From Nostoc sp. UHCC 0702 (GTDB lineage Bacteria > Cyanobacteriota > Cyanobacteriia > Cyanobacteriales > Nostocaceae), in the NCBI GenBank assembly GCA_017164015.1, contig CP071065.1:7097501-7161500 (forward strand): a DNA stretch of 64,000 nt, written 5' to 3'. Within the stretch, counting starts at the first letter, position 1. Every line of letters begins with the position of its first letter. The notes under the pieces are model-generated. The model saw nothing but the letters and a program-made list of their open reading frames with translations. It was not told where the DNA came from and ran no database searches. Positions 16,642 through 24,639 of this stretch are shown here, one piece after another. The position numbers and the translations under genes are program-made.

Positions 16642-16851
16642 TTATTTAATTGGAATTTGAACTGGATTTTGATCTGGTTTTCCTTTTTGATCTGGTTGTT
16701 CTTCTGGAGTTGGAGTTGGAGTTGGAGGTAGAGGTGGAGTCTTAGTAGCTAAAAAGATTCCTCCTATGGCTGTTATTAAGGCTGTAAGTGCCGTCAATAT
16801 TCCTGGTAATGTTTTCCAGAAATTATTTGTTTCTTTGCTTTCAGTCATCAT
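16642..16851 (-). CDS. Small single-helix membrane protein, proline-rich tail
   Basis: 69 residues. A short polar N-terminus (MTESKETNNFWKTL) is followed by one hydrophobic segment of about 20 residues (PGILTALTALITAIGGIFLA) and then a Pro/Thr/Lys tail. Similar small proteins of unknown function occur in cyanobacteria as I recall. Its upstream leader of about 140 bases is repeated before the coiled-coil gene at 38136, hinting at shared control. Confidence 0.55.
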   Translation of the reverse strand: MMTESKETNNFWKTLPGILTALTALITAIGGIFLATKTPPLPPTPTPTPEEQPDQKGKPDQNPVQIPIK

Positions 16852-16860
16852 TTAGATGCT

Positions 16861-17010
16861 TTTGCTATAGTATGTTGAATTTCTGAAATTTGGCTCTACG
16901 ATCGTCAAGCTAAGATTGAATTTCCGCTTGAGTTTGTTTCGTCGCACATTTACAAATTTTCCCCAATATAAACTCTACCTTTTGAAAGTTTTAGTATAAG
17001 TTATACAATT
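16861..17010 (-). promoter_or_regulatory. Leader sequence duplicated at 38570-38715
   Basis: Upstream of the gene ending at 16642, about 140 bases align by eye with the sequence upstream of the gene at 38136. Shared blocks include TAAGATTGAAT, CTTGAGTTTGTTT, TTACAAATTTT and CTCTACCTTT. Both copies lie directly before a start codon on the minus strand, so a common promoter or 5' UTR is likely (inference). Confidence 0.5.
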
Positions 17011-17020
17011 CGCACACTAT

Positions 17021-17479
17021 TTAAACCTTATTGGGGATTTCTTGAGATTGACCATTTCTCAAAACAGTTGCTTTAACTTCGGCAAAGTGCTGTCGAATGT
17101 TCGCCGTGATTTGATGATCCGTCATCTTGTCAACTGTTTCAATGCCTACAACACGTCTACCGAGGTTATTTTCTTCAAGACGTTTTTTCAGTTCATCTTT
17201 TGCCTCACCCGGCCCAAATATCAGAATAGACTCTGCATTACGAATATATGCAATAACTGCATCATAGTAAATATTGAGTTGTCCTGTAAAATTTCTCTGG
17301 AGGCTATCATCTGCGGGTACTTGATGTGCTTCGTAAGCACCCTTCAGAGGTGAATCACCAGAACGCCGAGGCTGTTTTTCTACTTCCGATATGATCTCTT
17401 TTATATCTTCCCCTTTCTCCGTAACAGTCACGACAATAGCTTTCCTATGGTCAATCCACAGCCCTACTTTTGTTTTCAT
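17021..17479 (-). CDS. Bacterial eRF1-like (baeRF/host-attachment type) protein with foreign C-terminus
   Basis: 152 residues. It begins MKTKVGLWIDHRKAIVVTV and has IYYDAVIAYIRNAESILIFG, GPGEAKDELKKRL and the end motif TVDKMTDHQITANIRQHF, the pattern of small baeRF/eRF1-domain-3-like proteins whose role is unclear (translation or stress). A strong AAGGAG lies 8 bases before the ATG. After QHFAE the protein continues VKATVLRNGQSQEIPNKV, which is residues about 115-132 of the MgtA encoded at 13765-16281. The normal C-terminus has been replaced or extended by a 50-bp mgtA fragment that supplies the final residues. Probably still expressed. Confidence 0.7.
   Translation of the reverse strand: MKTKVGLWIDHRKAIVVTVTEKGEDIKEIISEVEKQPRRSGDSPLKGAYEAHQVPADDSLQRNFTGQLNIYYDAVIAYIRNAESILIFGPGEAKDELKKRLEENNLGRRVVGIETVDKMTDHQITANIRQHFAEVKATVLRNGQSQEIPNKV
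17030..17079 (-). pseudogene. 50-bp mgtA fragment fused to the preceding frame
   Basis: Positions 17030-17079 match 15886-15935 inside mgtA with one mismatch and the same orientation. The reading frame is kept, so the last 18 or so residues of the eRF1-like protein are MgtA-derived. It is a remnant of a second mgtA copy or a conversion patch. Confidence 0.8.
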
Positions 17480-17565
17480 TGATATCTCCTTTGTTGACTA
17501 GTTCCACATTGAATTTTAGAACTGCTTACCAGAGTCAAATTAACAACTTTGGCTTATGATATTAC

Positions 17566-17624
17566 TGTGATAGACGGTTGTTTTATTTCCTGAATGAATT
17601 GATTGAATACGATACAAAACTTAA
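17566..17624. repeat. Dispersed 59-bp sequence, also at 23074-23132
   Basis: TTCCTGAATGAATTGATTG and the flanking bases TGTGA-x-GACGG-TTGTT and GAATACGATA-AAAACTTAA are shared, with about four differences. At 23074 it sits just before a start codon, so it may be a promoter copy. Confidence 0.6.
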
Positions 17625-17638
17625 TGACGAATTACGAA

Positions 17639-17940
17639 TTACGAATTATTTAAATCTCGTCGTGCTAAGGCTTGAATCTCGGTTCGCAGTGCGGTAATTT
17701 CTGCTTGCAAGGCTTTAATTGATTTCACACCCGCTAGTTCTGCTTCATTATTCTCAGCATCCTGACCCACAAAGAATGTTGCCAGGGTTGCTGTCACATA
17801 ACCACTGATCGCAAAGGCATACAGTGCCAGGAAAAAACATAGTACCCGCCCTTCTGCCGTTTTCGGAAAGTAATCAGACCCGATCGTAGTCATCACCATT
17901 GCCGTCCACCACAGTGCAGTACCATCAGGAAGTTCGCGCT
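17639..17940 (-). pseudogene. C-terminal half of a K+ channel (pore and last helix)
   Basis: Contains the pore helix and filter TALWWTAMVMTTIGSDYFPK (filter TIGSDYFP), then a membrane helix (LALYAFAISGYVTATLATFF) and a coiled-coil tail (ALQAEITALRTEIQALARR). An in-frame TAG lies just upstream of R-E-L-P-D-G. The first half of the channel is at 18914-19164, separated by an opposite-strand gene and mgtA debris. An 86-residue product from the internal ATG at 17899 is possible but would lack the pore helix start. Confidence 0.8.
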
Positions 17941-18064
17941 AAAACGCGTTGCTCTCTCTTGCGTTTTGTGTCGTAATTAATCAACTCACTCAGTAAATCA
18001 AACAGTAGTTTGTCATCTTAGTTAGGAACAGAGTTCTTTGTTTAACTCACTCAACTAGGGCTAT

Positions 18065-18787
18065 ATGAATTTACCAAATACTAATGATAAGAGCTATCTC
18101 GATTCAATCTCCAATGGAAGCCCAATGAATGAACCGGAAAAAACAAAAATTGTTATAGATTTTCTTATTAAAGAATATGAGCTATTACGTCAGGAGATTT
18201 TAGATAAATTTAACCGTCGTAGTAATCTTATTGGCTCTGGTGTTACCGCGTTATCTACTTTCATTGCAATAGCTACTATAGTACCCAAAATTAATGACAA
18301 ATTGGATTTGGATAGCTTATCTTTTATGATTGTAGCACTATTGATTCCTTTGACGTGTTCTTTAATAATATCATTCTGGACTGCTTATTCATCAACAATA
18401 GCTAACATTGGTCTGTGTCTTACATATATTGAGCGAGAGGTTGGAAATTTATTACCAGATACTTCACATTTTTCTCAGAAAAAAGAACTTATTTTTTGGG
18501 AGAATTTTTTACGCAGAAATAATTATAAAAGATCACAAGAACTTATTACAAGTATTGGATTTGTTGTAATATTCTTATTGATTGGAATATGTTCATTATG
18601 GTTTGGTTATACTTTTATTTTTCCAAGAATAGAATCTATAAATAGTATTAGTAATGTTCAGAACAAAATTGTGTTGCAGATGTTTGCATTAATTGGATTG
18701 TTATGTCTTATATACGGTTTGCATTCTAGTGTTTTTAACATTAAACTGATATTTAAAGGATTTTCAAAAATCAGAAGTCCTCTATGA
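18065..18787 (+). CDS. Four-helix membrane protein of unknown function
   Basis: 240 residues, AT-rich, and the only plus-strand gene between 12 and 23 kb. A cytoplasmic helical N-terminus (FLIKEYELLRQEILDKFNRR) is followed by a pair of membrane helices (about 56-76 and 86-108), a charged cytoplasmic loop (FWENFLRRNNYKRSQ), and a second pair (about 160-180 and 203-225). The layout resembles SLATT-like or other effector-type membrane proteins, but no signature settles it. It lies exactly between the two halves of a broken K+ channel, so it probably came in with the rearrangement. No Shine-Dalgarno is obvious. Confidence 0.6.
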   Translation: MNLPNTNDKSYLDSISNGSPMNEPEKTKIVIDFLIKEYELLRQEILDKFNRRSNLIGSGVTALSTFIAIATIVPKINDKLDLDSLSFMIVALLIPLTCSLIISFWTAYSSTIANIGLCLTYIEREVGNLLPDTSHFSQKKELIFWENFLRRNNYKRSQELITSIGFVVIFLLIGICSLWFGYTFIFPRIESINSISNVQNKIVLQMFALIGLLCLIYGLHSSVFNIKLIFKGFSKIRSPL

Positions 18788-18850
18788 TCAAGGGAGTAAT
18801 CAAAAATTGAATTGATTGAGAATATGCTTTAAAGTTAAAATTAATTGGCT

Positions 18851-18913
18851 TGAAGACAATCGTCAAAATGATTATGGTGTCTGCTGAAGTACCTGATCCG
18901 TGGACAAGCTCCA
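18851..18913 (-). pseudogene. Two joined mgtA fragments (deletion remnant)
   Basis: 18851-18883 matches mgtA 16008-16040 and 18881-18913 matches mgtA 16228-16260, each with one or two differences, in the same order and orientation. They are joined at the shared pentamer TCTGC, as expected for a microhomology deletion of about 190 bp. The remnant is attached to the broken end of the K+ channel gene. Confidence 0.8.
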
Positions 18914-19164
18914 GCGAGGAGAAATTTGATCCCAAAGTCAATGATAAAGGCGATCCAAATGATGGCGGCGTTGGCGGAGCCTCTCTGAAAGAGACTCGCT
19001 TCTAATAGAGGATTCAGCCCCCAAACTAGCTCAACGATAAAAAGTCCCAACCAAGCAAAGCCCAGCACCAGCATCGGCGTTTCTAGCCAATCTTCCAACT
19101 GTTGCAACACTTCGCTGCGCTCATGATCTAATGCGGGCTTTGACCGTTGGTTCAGATAGCTCAT
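18914..19164 (-). pseudogene. N-terminal part of a voltage-gated-type K+ channel, truncated
   Basis: Begins MSYLNQRSKPALDHERSEV, then a first membrane segment (TPMLVLGFAWLGLFIVELVW) and part of a second (WIAFIIDFGIKFLLA), where similarity to channels stops. The frame then runs out of frame through mgtA debris and ends at 18841. Inside it, A-S-L-F-Q-R-G-S-A-N-A-A comes from a dispersed repeat (GGAGCCTCTCTGAAAGAGAC) inserted between the two helices. The start overlaps the CbpM gene by 4 bases, showing the ancestral operon CbpA-CbpM-channel. Confidence 0.75.
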
Positions 19165-19472
19165 AACGAGTTCGATGAATGAGACTGATACACCTTTAAC
19201 TGTGCCCGTAATTGAGCGATTTCAGTCGTCATATCTAGCACCATTGCCGCTCCGACTAAGTTCAGCCCCAAATCTCGACGCAAGCGTTGAATCTGAGCAA
19301 TTCGCGCAATTTCGCGGGAATGTAGCAAATCACCGATGGGTTCGATTACGCCTAACTCAACGTAAAACTTCACCAGCGTAATCGAAGTCTTAGTGATTAA
19401 TGCAGCATATTCAAAACTGTAGAGTTGCTCACCTTCGAGGGAAACCACGGTTTTTGAAAGGCTGAAGGTCAT
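19161..19472 (-). CDS. cbpM: CbpM-like chaperone modulator (MerR-type helix-turn-helix)
   Basis: 103 residues. YSFEYAALITKTSITLVKFYVELGVIEP is the MerR/CbpM-type recognition region, followed by SREIARIAQIQRLRRDLGL and a C-terminal helix. CbpM binds the J domain of CbpA and modulates its DnaK co-chaperone activity. It overlaps the upstream cbpA-like gene by 4 bases (ATGA) and the downstream channel remnant by 4 bases, so translation is coupled. Confidence 0.8.
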   Translation of the reverse strand: MTFSLSKTVVSLEGEQLYSFEYAALITKTSITLVKFYVELGVIEPIGDLLHSREIARIAQIQRLRRDLGLNLVGAAMVLDMTTEIAQLRAQLKVYQSHSSNSL

Positions 19473-20413
19473 AATTTTATCTCCTCTAATTGGGTACGTG
19501 GGTTAAAGCTAGTGTTTGCCTGGATTTTTTCGTAGTATTCTTGCTCGATCGCACTTAGGTCTTGCGGCGTGACAATCTGAAGTTTGGCAAATAAATCACC
19601 TCGTCCCCCTTTTGGCAATGTCCAGCCTTTACCGCGCAGCCTCAGCGATTGCCCCGATCGCACTCCTTTAGGAATTTTCATCATCACGCTACCATCGGGG
19701 GTGGGTACGCTGATTTCTGCCCCTAAAACCGCTTCATCGGGGCGAATGGGAATGTCACAAACGAGGTTATCGCCCTCAAATCGATAAAAGGGATGGGTTA
19801 AAACTTCGATAGTTAGATATAAATCGCCGCGCTGTTGAGAGAACGGACTAGGACGACCTTTACCCTTGAGCCGAATTCGACTGCCTGGTTTTGCACCTGC
19901 GGGAATGCGGACGTTGATTGTTTCCTCGTCGAGTTGCAGCCGTTTTTGGACACCGTGAAATGCTTCAGAAAATGTGAGTGCGATCGCAGCTTCAGTATCC
20001 GGTGCAGGAGCTTGAGAACGAAATCCCCCATTAAAATCATCAAAGCCTCCAGTGGAGGTTTTACGTCTCGATCGACCCAGCAAATCGTTGATAAACGAAT
20101 CAAAATCGCCATACTGATTGAAGTCGGTTGTACCAACATTAGTTCCGCTGGGTGGCGGCGCTTCAGTGTAACCAGGATTATTCCAGTGCTGACCAAAGCG
20201 ATCGTACTTTTGCCGCTTCTCTGGATCGGAGAGTACTTCATTCGCTTCGTTCAATTCTTTGAACTTTGTTTCTGCGTCATTGTCTCCAGGATTCAGGTCA
20301 GGATGGTACTTACGGGCAAGCTTGCGGTAAGTCCGTTTGATTTCTTCAGGGGTTGCGGTTTTGCTTACTCCCAAAATGGCATAGTAGTCTTTAAAGTCTG
20401 TTGCAGTTGGCAT
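19469..20413 (-). CDS. cbpA: DnaJ-family co-chaperone, CbpA type
   Basis: 314 residues. J domain at 9-75 with H37-P38-D39 (RKYHPDLNPGD), a G/F-rich linker (about 80-140), and no zinc-finger domain. Two beta-sandwich substrate-binding domains follow (VRIPAGAKPGSRIRLKGKG; MKIPKGVRSGQSLRLRGKGW; LPKGGRGDLFAKLQI). This is the CbpA (class II) layout. It delivers unfolded clients to DnaK. GAGGT lies 8 bases before the ATG. It is followed by cbpM in a 4-base overlap. Confidence 0.9.
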   Translation of the reverse strand: MPTATDFKDYYAILGVSKTATPEEIKRTYRKLARKYHPDLNPGDNDAETKFKELNEANEVLSDPEKRQKYDRFGQHWNNPGYTEAPPPSGTNVGTTDFNQYGDFDSFINDLLGRSRRKTSTGGFDDFNGGFRSQAPAPDTEAAIALTFSEAFHGVQKRLQLDEETINVRIPAGAKPGSRIRLKGKGRPSPFSQQRGDLYLTIEVLTHPFYRFEGDNLVCDIPIRPDEAVLGAEISVPTPDGSVMMKIPKGVRSGQSLRLRGKGWTLPKGGRGDLFAKLQIVTPQDLSAIEQEYYEKIQANTSFNPRTQLEEIKL

Positions 20414-20533
20414 CAGTGACCTCTTGTTCGCGTAGCGGCAATTTAAGAGAATTGCAGGTTTTTCTGCGGTGGGTGCATTTTCAGTTAGAGATAAGTTCCA
20501 ATTCGATCATGCTAACAATTGCTCTCACGAAGT

Positions 20534-21040
20534 CTAGGGAAGCTTCACACTTTTTCTTTCAAGCCGATTCCTGCGTTTCCAATAAGCAAAGCCACTAGCA
20601 ATAATCATCACAAAGGCAGGAGCCGCAAGCCATAACCAGAAACCAGGAAGTAACTTGATTAATAGAAGCTGACTATCAGGATTACTACCATTGGGTAACG
20701 CAAACCAATATGTTGAGATTGTGCCTGTAAAACCTATGATAATTGAAGTCAAAGCAGAAGCTATTGAAAACTTGTATTTTTTCTGGAGAAAAAATTTACA
20801 GGAATACCAATAAAGTGGATTAGCCAACCAGCCAATAGCCGGCGCTTGAAGAAATAACAATCCAAGTATTCCCCCAATCGTAACTTCAACCCCCTTCATG
20901 ATATAAATCGAACCTGTGTGTATTGTCTTGTGTTCGACTATCTCAAAAGTTAGTGCTGGCAAGCTAAGTGCCATTATATAAATAAATAAAGATATTCCTA
21001 ATAAAAACAAGGGTTGTGTTAATAAAGATGCTTTTTTCAT
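20534..21040 (-). CDS. Membrane protein of unknown function (about 168 residues)
   Basis: I chose the start MKKASLLTQPLFLLG at 21040 because a longer frame would overlap the upstream transporter gene. Four membrane segments are visible (about 8-28, 48-68, 88-112, 130-155), and the tail is basic (YWKRRNRLERKSVKL). No motif identifies a family. It sits 28 bases after the ZIP-type gene on the same strand, so it may be co-transcribed. Confidence 0.6.
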   Translation of the reverse strand: MKKASLLTQPLFLLGISLFIYIMALSLPALTFEIVEHKTIHTGSIYIMKGVEVTIGGILGLLFLQAPAIGWLANPLYWYSCKFFLQKKYKFSIASALTSIIIGFTGTISTYWFALPNGSNPDSQLLLIKLLPGFWLWLAAPAFVMIIASGFAYWKRRNRLERKSVKLP

Positions 21041-21068
21041 CAGTTGGATTTTATACAGAGTTACTCGG

Positions 21069-21800
21069 CTATTCAAGATAAGATGAGAACAACATTGAAA
21101 GTGCAAAACTCCCGATAAACGTTAAGGTAGATAAGTTTGTATCTTGAGTTTGATGGGCTTCCGGTAGAATTTCTTCAACGATCGCCACCATTAAAGTACC
21201 TGTTGTAAATGCAAGTACAATTAACTTGGGTAGATCAGTTTGTCCGCGCAACCCCCAATAGCCCAGCGTCGCACCCAGCCAAACAGGGATAAGAAACGCC
21301 GCAAGTAACCAAAATCGCTGTGTTCGCGGCATATTTTGACTCTTAAACTCTGCGTTGGTGACAAATCCTTCGGGAATGTGAGCGACAACTCTCCCCGATG
21401 TCAGCACTACGCCTAGATGAGGTGCGATCGTTAGACTAGTGCCAATCATTAAGCCATCACCAAATAAGTCGATGGCAATGCTCAGAAAAATCACCCAACT
21501 AACGGTATTATGATCAACGCCACGCAGTCGATTCTTGCTTAAATTGAGAAGCTGATTAATCCAGACAAAAAAAGCTCCGCCTAAAAACAATGCTAGAATA
21601 GCTGCCCAAACAGGTTTAGCGATCGCAACTCTCGGTATCAGTTCGGTAGAGGCGATTGCTAGAAGTACGCCAGCAGCAGCGTGCAGTGCAAGTCCTAATG
21701 TTTGTTTTGATGATGGTAAGGCTTCAGCGATCATTGCTCCCATGAAGTTGCTGACAACGGGCAAAGCTGATAGTGTTAGAGCAAATAGAAATTCCTGCAT
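21069..21800 (-). CDS. ZIP-family divalent metal transporter
   Basis: 243 residues with about eight membrane helices. ZIP-type metal residues are visible: HAAAGVLLAIASTELIP (helix 2), DLFGDGLMIG and VAHIPEGF (helices 4-5), and VEEILPEAHQ near the end. ZIP proteins move Zn2+, Fe2+ or Mn2+ into the cytoplasm. The usual His-rich loop is absent, and the helix 4 motif has D-x-x-G-D instead of the classical H-N-x-x-D, so the substrate may differ. Confidence 0.8.
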   Translation of the reverse strand: MQEFLFALTLSALPVVSNFMGAMIAEALPSSKQTLGLALHAAAGVLLAIASTELIPRVAIAKPVWAAILALFLGGAFFVWINQLLNLSKNRLRGVDHNTVSWVIFLSIAIDLFGDGLMIGTSLTIAPHLGVVLTSGRVVAHIPEGFVTNAEFKSQNMPRTQRFWLLAAFLIPVWLGATLGYWGLRGQTDLPKLIVLAFTTGTLMVAIVEEILPEAHQTQDTNLSTLTFIGSFALSMLFSSYLE

Positions 21801-21856
21801 GGTCAGGCTCCGCTAGTCGTAACAGACTTTTTGATGTTTGTTTCGATTGCAGTCCA

Positions 21857-22705
21857 TCAAGACGCGAACTCATAGTGAATCTCTGTAGTTCTTCCTTTAA
21901 AATAGAGCCGAGTGCCTTCTGGATACTCCCATCCCACCTCGCCTTCTAAGGGAATAAGCATCCCATTACGAACTGAATATTCCCAGAATCGACCGACCCA
22001 AGGCATAGCAGTCAGCTTGTCACGATAACGAGCCTCAGCCCGACAAGTAGCGATCGCCCCCTCAGCATTAAATTGAAACACTAGGGAAACAGTGGTTGCG
22101 CCATCCGTCAAAGTAGCGCGGGCGGAGGTGTCATTAATTGCGTCCCAGCGCACACCCTGACTGGGTAATAGGGCAGTAGGATACCAAGTTGCCTCAGCAA
22201 AGTACCGTAACAATTCACCTTGATTGTTTTCAGGCGCACCGTGCATTTTTGCAACTGTAAAAAGACCGAGTAATGATGCGTGTAAGCTGCCTTCTCCTAA
22301 GAGATAAGTATCATGAACAAAGGCATTAACTCCTGGAACCATCTGGATGCGTGCATCCCAATCAAAACCAGAACATTGAGTAATCACGAGTTGAGTGGCG
22401 GTAAACGGATTCCACTTATCTTCCATTTCATTCAGATTGAACTGTCCTTGCTGAGAGAGCTTGACCACAGCCACGATCGCTTGTCCATCCTTGAGTACTG
22501 TCCGAAAAAATCGCTGTACGGGTTCTGGTAAGCCTTCGATTTCTTTTTGGTCATAGATTTGGGGCTTAATTGTTCGCCGTCCATTTATTAATTTGGCTCG
22601 TAAGTTATCAGTGTTTGACTGCCAGCGATAGCTACCATAGATCGCAGCAAGTCCGAGGCAGACTATGATTAAAACACCAATCATTGCAATCCATTTCATC
22701 CACAT
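21857..22705 (-). CDS. DUF6544-like protein, membrane-anchored
   Basis: 282 residues. One N-terminal membrane helix (MKWIAMIGVLIIVCLGLAA) is followed by an extracytoplasmic domain with the characteristic GLPEPVQRFFRTVL, QGQFNL, FDWDARI, LLRYFAEATWYPTALLPS and a beta-rich C-terminus. The pattern matches the family I know as DUF6544/DUF6920, of unknown function. It lies between the ZIP transporter and a small membrane protein, all minus strand. Confidence 0.7.
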   Translation of the reverse strand: MWMKWIAMIGVLIIVCLGLAAIYGSYRWQSNTDNLRAKLINGRRTIKPQIYDQKEIEGLPEPVQRFFRTVLKDGQAIVAVVKLSQQGQFNLNEMEDKWNPFTATQLVITQCSGFDWDARIQMVPGVNAFVHDTYLLGEGSLHASLLGLFTVAKMHGAPENNQGELLRYFAEATWYPTALLPSQGVRWDAINDTSARATLTDGATTVSLVFQFNAEGAIATCRAEARYRDKLTAMPWVGRFWEYSVRNGMLIPLEGEVGWEYPEGTRLYFKGRTTEIHYEFAS

Positions 22706-22723
22706 GATGCTTACCTATGGTTG

Positions 22724-23062
22724 TTAATTTAGAATTTGATAGATAGTGATGATAAGAATGATTGCGAAAATAGTTGTATAGATTAACTTCGTGTACTTGG
22801 CTAACCAACTTGGAAGATAAATATCAAAATTGTCCTTTGTAGAGTTTGAGTATTTTCGGGCAAGCAGATTTAATGGGCAATGGGATTTAAAAGTTAGTAG
22901 GGTTAGCCCTTCTAGCAATATAAATCCATAACCAATCCAGAGCCAGAGATCGAGTTTATTGGTGATGGCAGCATAAAGCATATAGAAAATCACAAAGTTG
23001 AAGAATACCCATATCAACGTGTGAATGATTTTAATCAGCGTTAATTTGGTTTCATTTTCCAT
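22724..23062 (-). CDS. Small three-helix membrane protein
   Basis: 112 residues. Helices are at about 10-32, 38-58 and 88-110 (IHTLIWVFFNFVIFYMLYAA; LWIGYGFILLEGLTLLTF; LIYTTIFAIILIITIYQIL). The loop between helices 2 and 3 has a conserved-looking SHCPLNLLARKYSN, suggesting a family of unknown function. The start codon is 12 bases from the dispersed 59-bp repeat at 23074-23132. Confidence 0.6.
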   Translation of the reverse strand: MENETKLTLIKIIHTLIWVFFNFVIFYMLYAAITNKLDLWLWIGYGFILLEGLTLLTFKSHCPLNLLARKYSNSTKDNFDIYLPSWLAKYTKLIYTTIFAIILIITIYQILN

Positions 23063-23073
23063 ATTGGTTTTAG

Positions 23074-23132
23074 TGTGACGGATGGTTGTTCTATTTCCTG
23101 AATGAATTGATTGAATACGATATAAAACTTAA
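23074..23132. repeat. Dispersed 59-bp sequence, second copy
   Basis: Matches 17566-17624 in the same orientation with few differences. It lies immediately upstream of the start at 23062, so in this position it is probably part of the promoter or leader. Confidence 0.6.
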
Positions 23133-23209
23133 CAATCTATTTTGTAAAGAATGCCAAAAATTGATCGCAGGTATAATAACAGAGATAGCCAGAAACCAGA
23201 TTTAAAGTT

Positions 23210-23773
23210 ATGCGATCGCCGATTCCCGTTTTTTCGGTTGCCGAATATTTAGAAGCAGAAAGTAAAAGCGAACTCCGCCATGAGTATTTGGGTGGTCAAA
23301 TTTTTGCGATGGCGGGGGGCAGTAAGGCGCACAATATCATTACCTTAAATATTGCCAGTCGCTTACGTTCTCAATTGCGGGGTGGGGCTTGCAATGTGTT
23401 TATGTCAGATATGAAAGTCAAGTTAAGCGCTGCTAATCAAAATCAGACGATATTTTATTATCCTGATGTAGTAGTTACTTGTAGTTCTGAGGATCGAGAT
23501 AACTATTTTGTGAATTATCCTTCTGTGATTTTTGAGGTGTTGTCACCAAGTACCGAGGTAAGCGATCGCCGCGAAAAGTTGGTTAATTATCAGACTATTG
23601 GTAGTTTACAGGAGTATGTTTTAGTTTCGCAAGATGAGATAAAAGTGGAAGTTTATTGTCAAGATTTGCAAGGGAATTGGACACAGGAGATTTTGGGAAT
23701 TGAGGATAAGTTGGTTTTAAATTCGGTCAATTTATCGCTAACGATGACAGATATCTATGAGGATATTTTTTGA
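23210..23773 (+). CDS. Uma2-family (DUF820) PD-(D/E)XK nuclease-like protein
   Basis: 187 residues, full length for this family, which is greatly expanded in cyanobacteria. E-x-K-type core: RHEYLGGQIFAMAGGSKAHN, FMSDMKVKL, YYPDVVVTC (Asp), VIFEVLSPSTEVSDRREKL, LQEYVLVSQ. The residues E (in HEY), D (YPDVV), E (FEVLSP) and K are in place for a restriction-like fold. The role in cells is unknown. The stop overlaps a weak start of the next frame, but an internal ATG 60 bases later is a better start for that gene. Confidence 0.9.
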   Translation: MRSPIPVFSVAEYLEAESKSELRHEYLGGQIFAMAGGSKAHNIITLNIASRLRSQLRGGACNVFMSDMKVKLSAANQNQTIFYYPDVVVTCSSEDRDNYFVNYPSVIFEVLSPSTEVSDRREKLVNYQTIGSLQEYVLVSQDEIKVEVYCQDLQGNWTQEILGIEDKLVLNSVNLSLTMTDIYEDIF

Positions 23774-23832
23774 TTTTGGCGGACAATGGTAATATTTTGT
23801 ATTGTGGTTATTTTGGAACAAAAACATTAATT

Positions 23833-24625
23833 ATGATAATTGGAATATTTCTAAGAAATTTTAAAACATATTCAGGAATAAACTATATTCCTTTGACAAA
23901 TGGGCATAGTTTTTGTGGCTTAGTCGGTAATAATGGAATTGGTAAAAGTTCTGTTTTGGAGTCTCTTGATAGTTTATTAAATGGTAAAACTTGGAATTAC
24001 AACGTTGTTGTCAAGAAAAGTGGCTTAAATACTGTGAAACCGTATATTGTTCCTGTTTATTTATTATCATTTAACCAAATAACGGAAAAAAATACTGAAA
24101 AGTTTAAACAGATAAGTGACTATGTGTGGAATGTTGAGGAAAATGACATCAGTTTAGCAAATCGAGTTCATTTCAAGTCGTTCCAAGAGCAAAGAAATTG
24201 GATAAAAATAAGTAATATTGATAAGTTGTTAATTCCATTAGGTTTGTCCTATGATGGAGTGCCAAGTTTAAGCATTTTTAATACAAAAAAGCTAGTTGAA
24301 GTGTTGAGTCAAGATGAAGAAAAAACACAGCTTCAAGATGAAGATTTAAATCATATGCTTCCACTTAATCAGGAATTAAAAGAATTATTTGAGTATATTT
24401 ATATTCCCAAAGATATTGATCCTGAAAATTTTACTCAACTTGAGACCAAAGAAATTCAGTCACTAATGGGTGAGACTCTAAATGAAATTGTAGAAAAATG
24501 TGTCCCTCAATCAAAAATTCAAGATATTAATTTTAATCTGAATAGTTTTATTGATTCTTTATCAAATATTTTAGGTGAATATTCATTTAGAACTACAGGT
24601 GAAAGGCAAGTTAATCTTAGAAAAT
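23833..24625 (+). pseudogene. AAA/ABC-type ATPase, 3' end lost
   Basis: Starts MIIGIFLRNFKTYSGINYIPL and has Walker A LVGNNGIGKSSVLESL (about residues 31-46). It continues for about 265 residues with a helical middle as in SMC/OLD-type AAA proteins. The signature and Walker B region are missing: after FRTTGERQVNLRK the sequence becomes the antisense of the neighbouring gene. Such ATPases are often the sensor subunit of defence systems with a nuclease partner. This copy must be dead. Confidence 0.75.
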
Positions 24626-24639
24626 TTGCAGCCAAGTTC

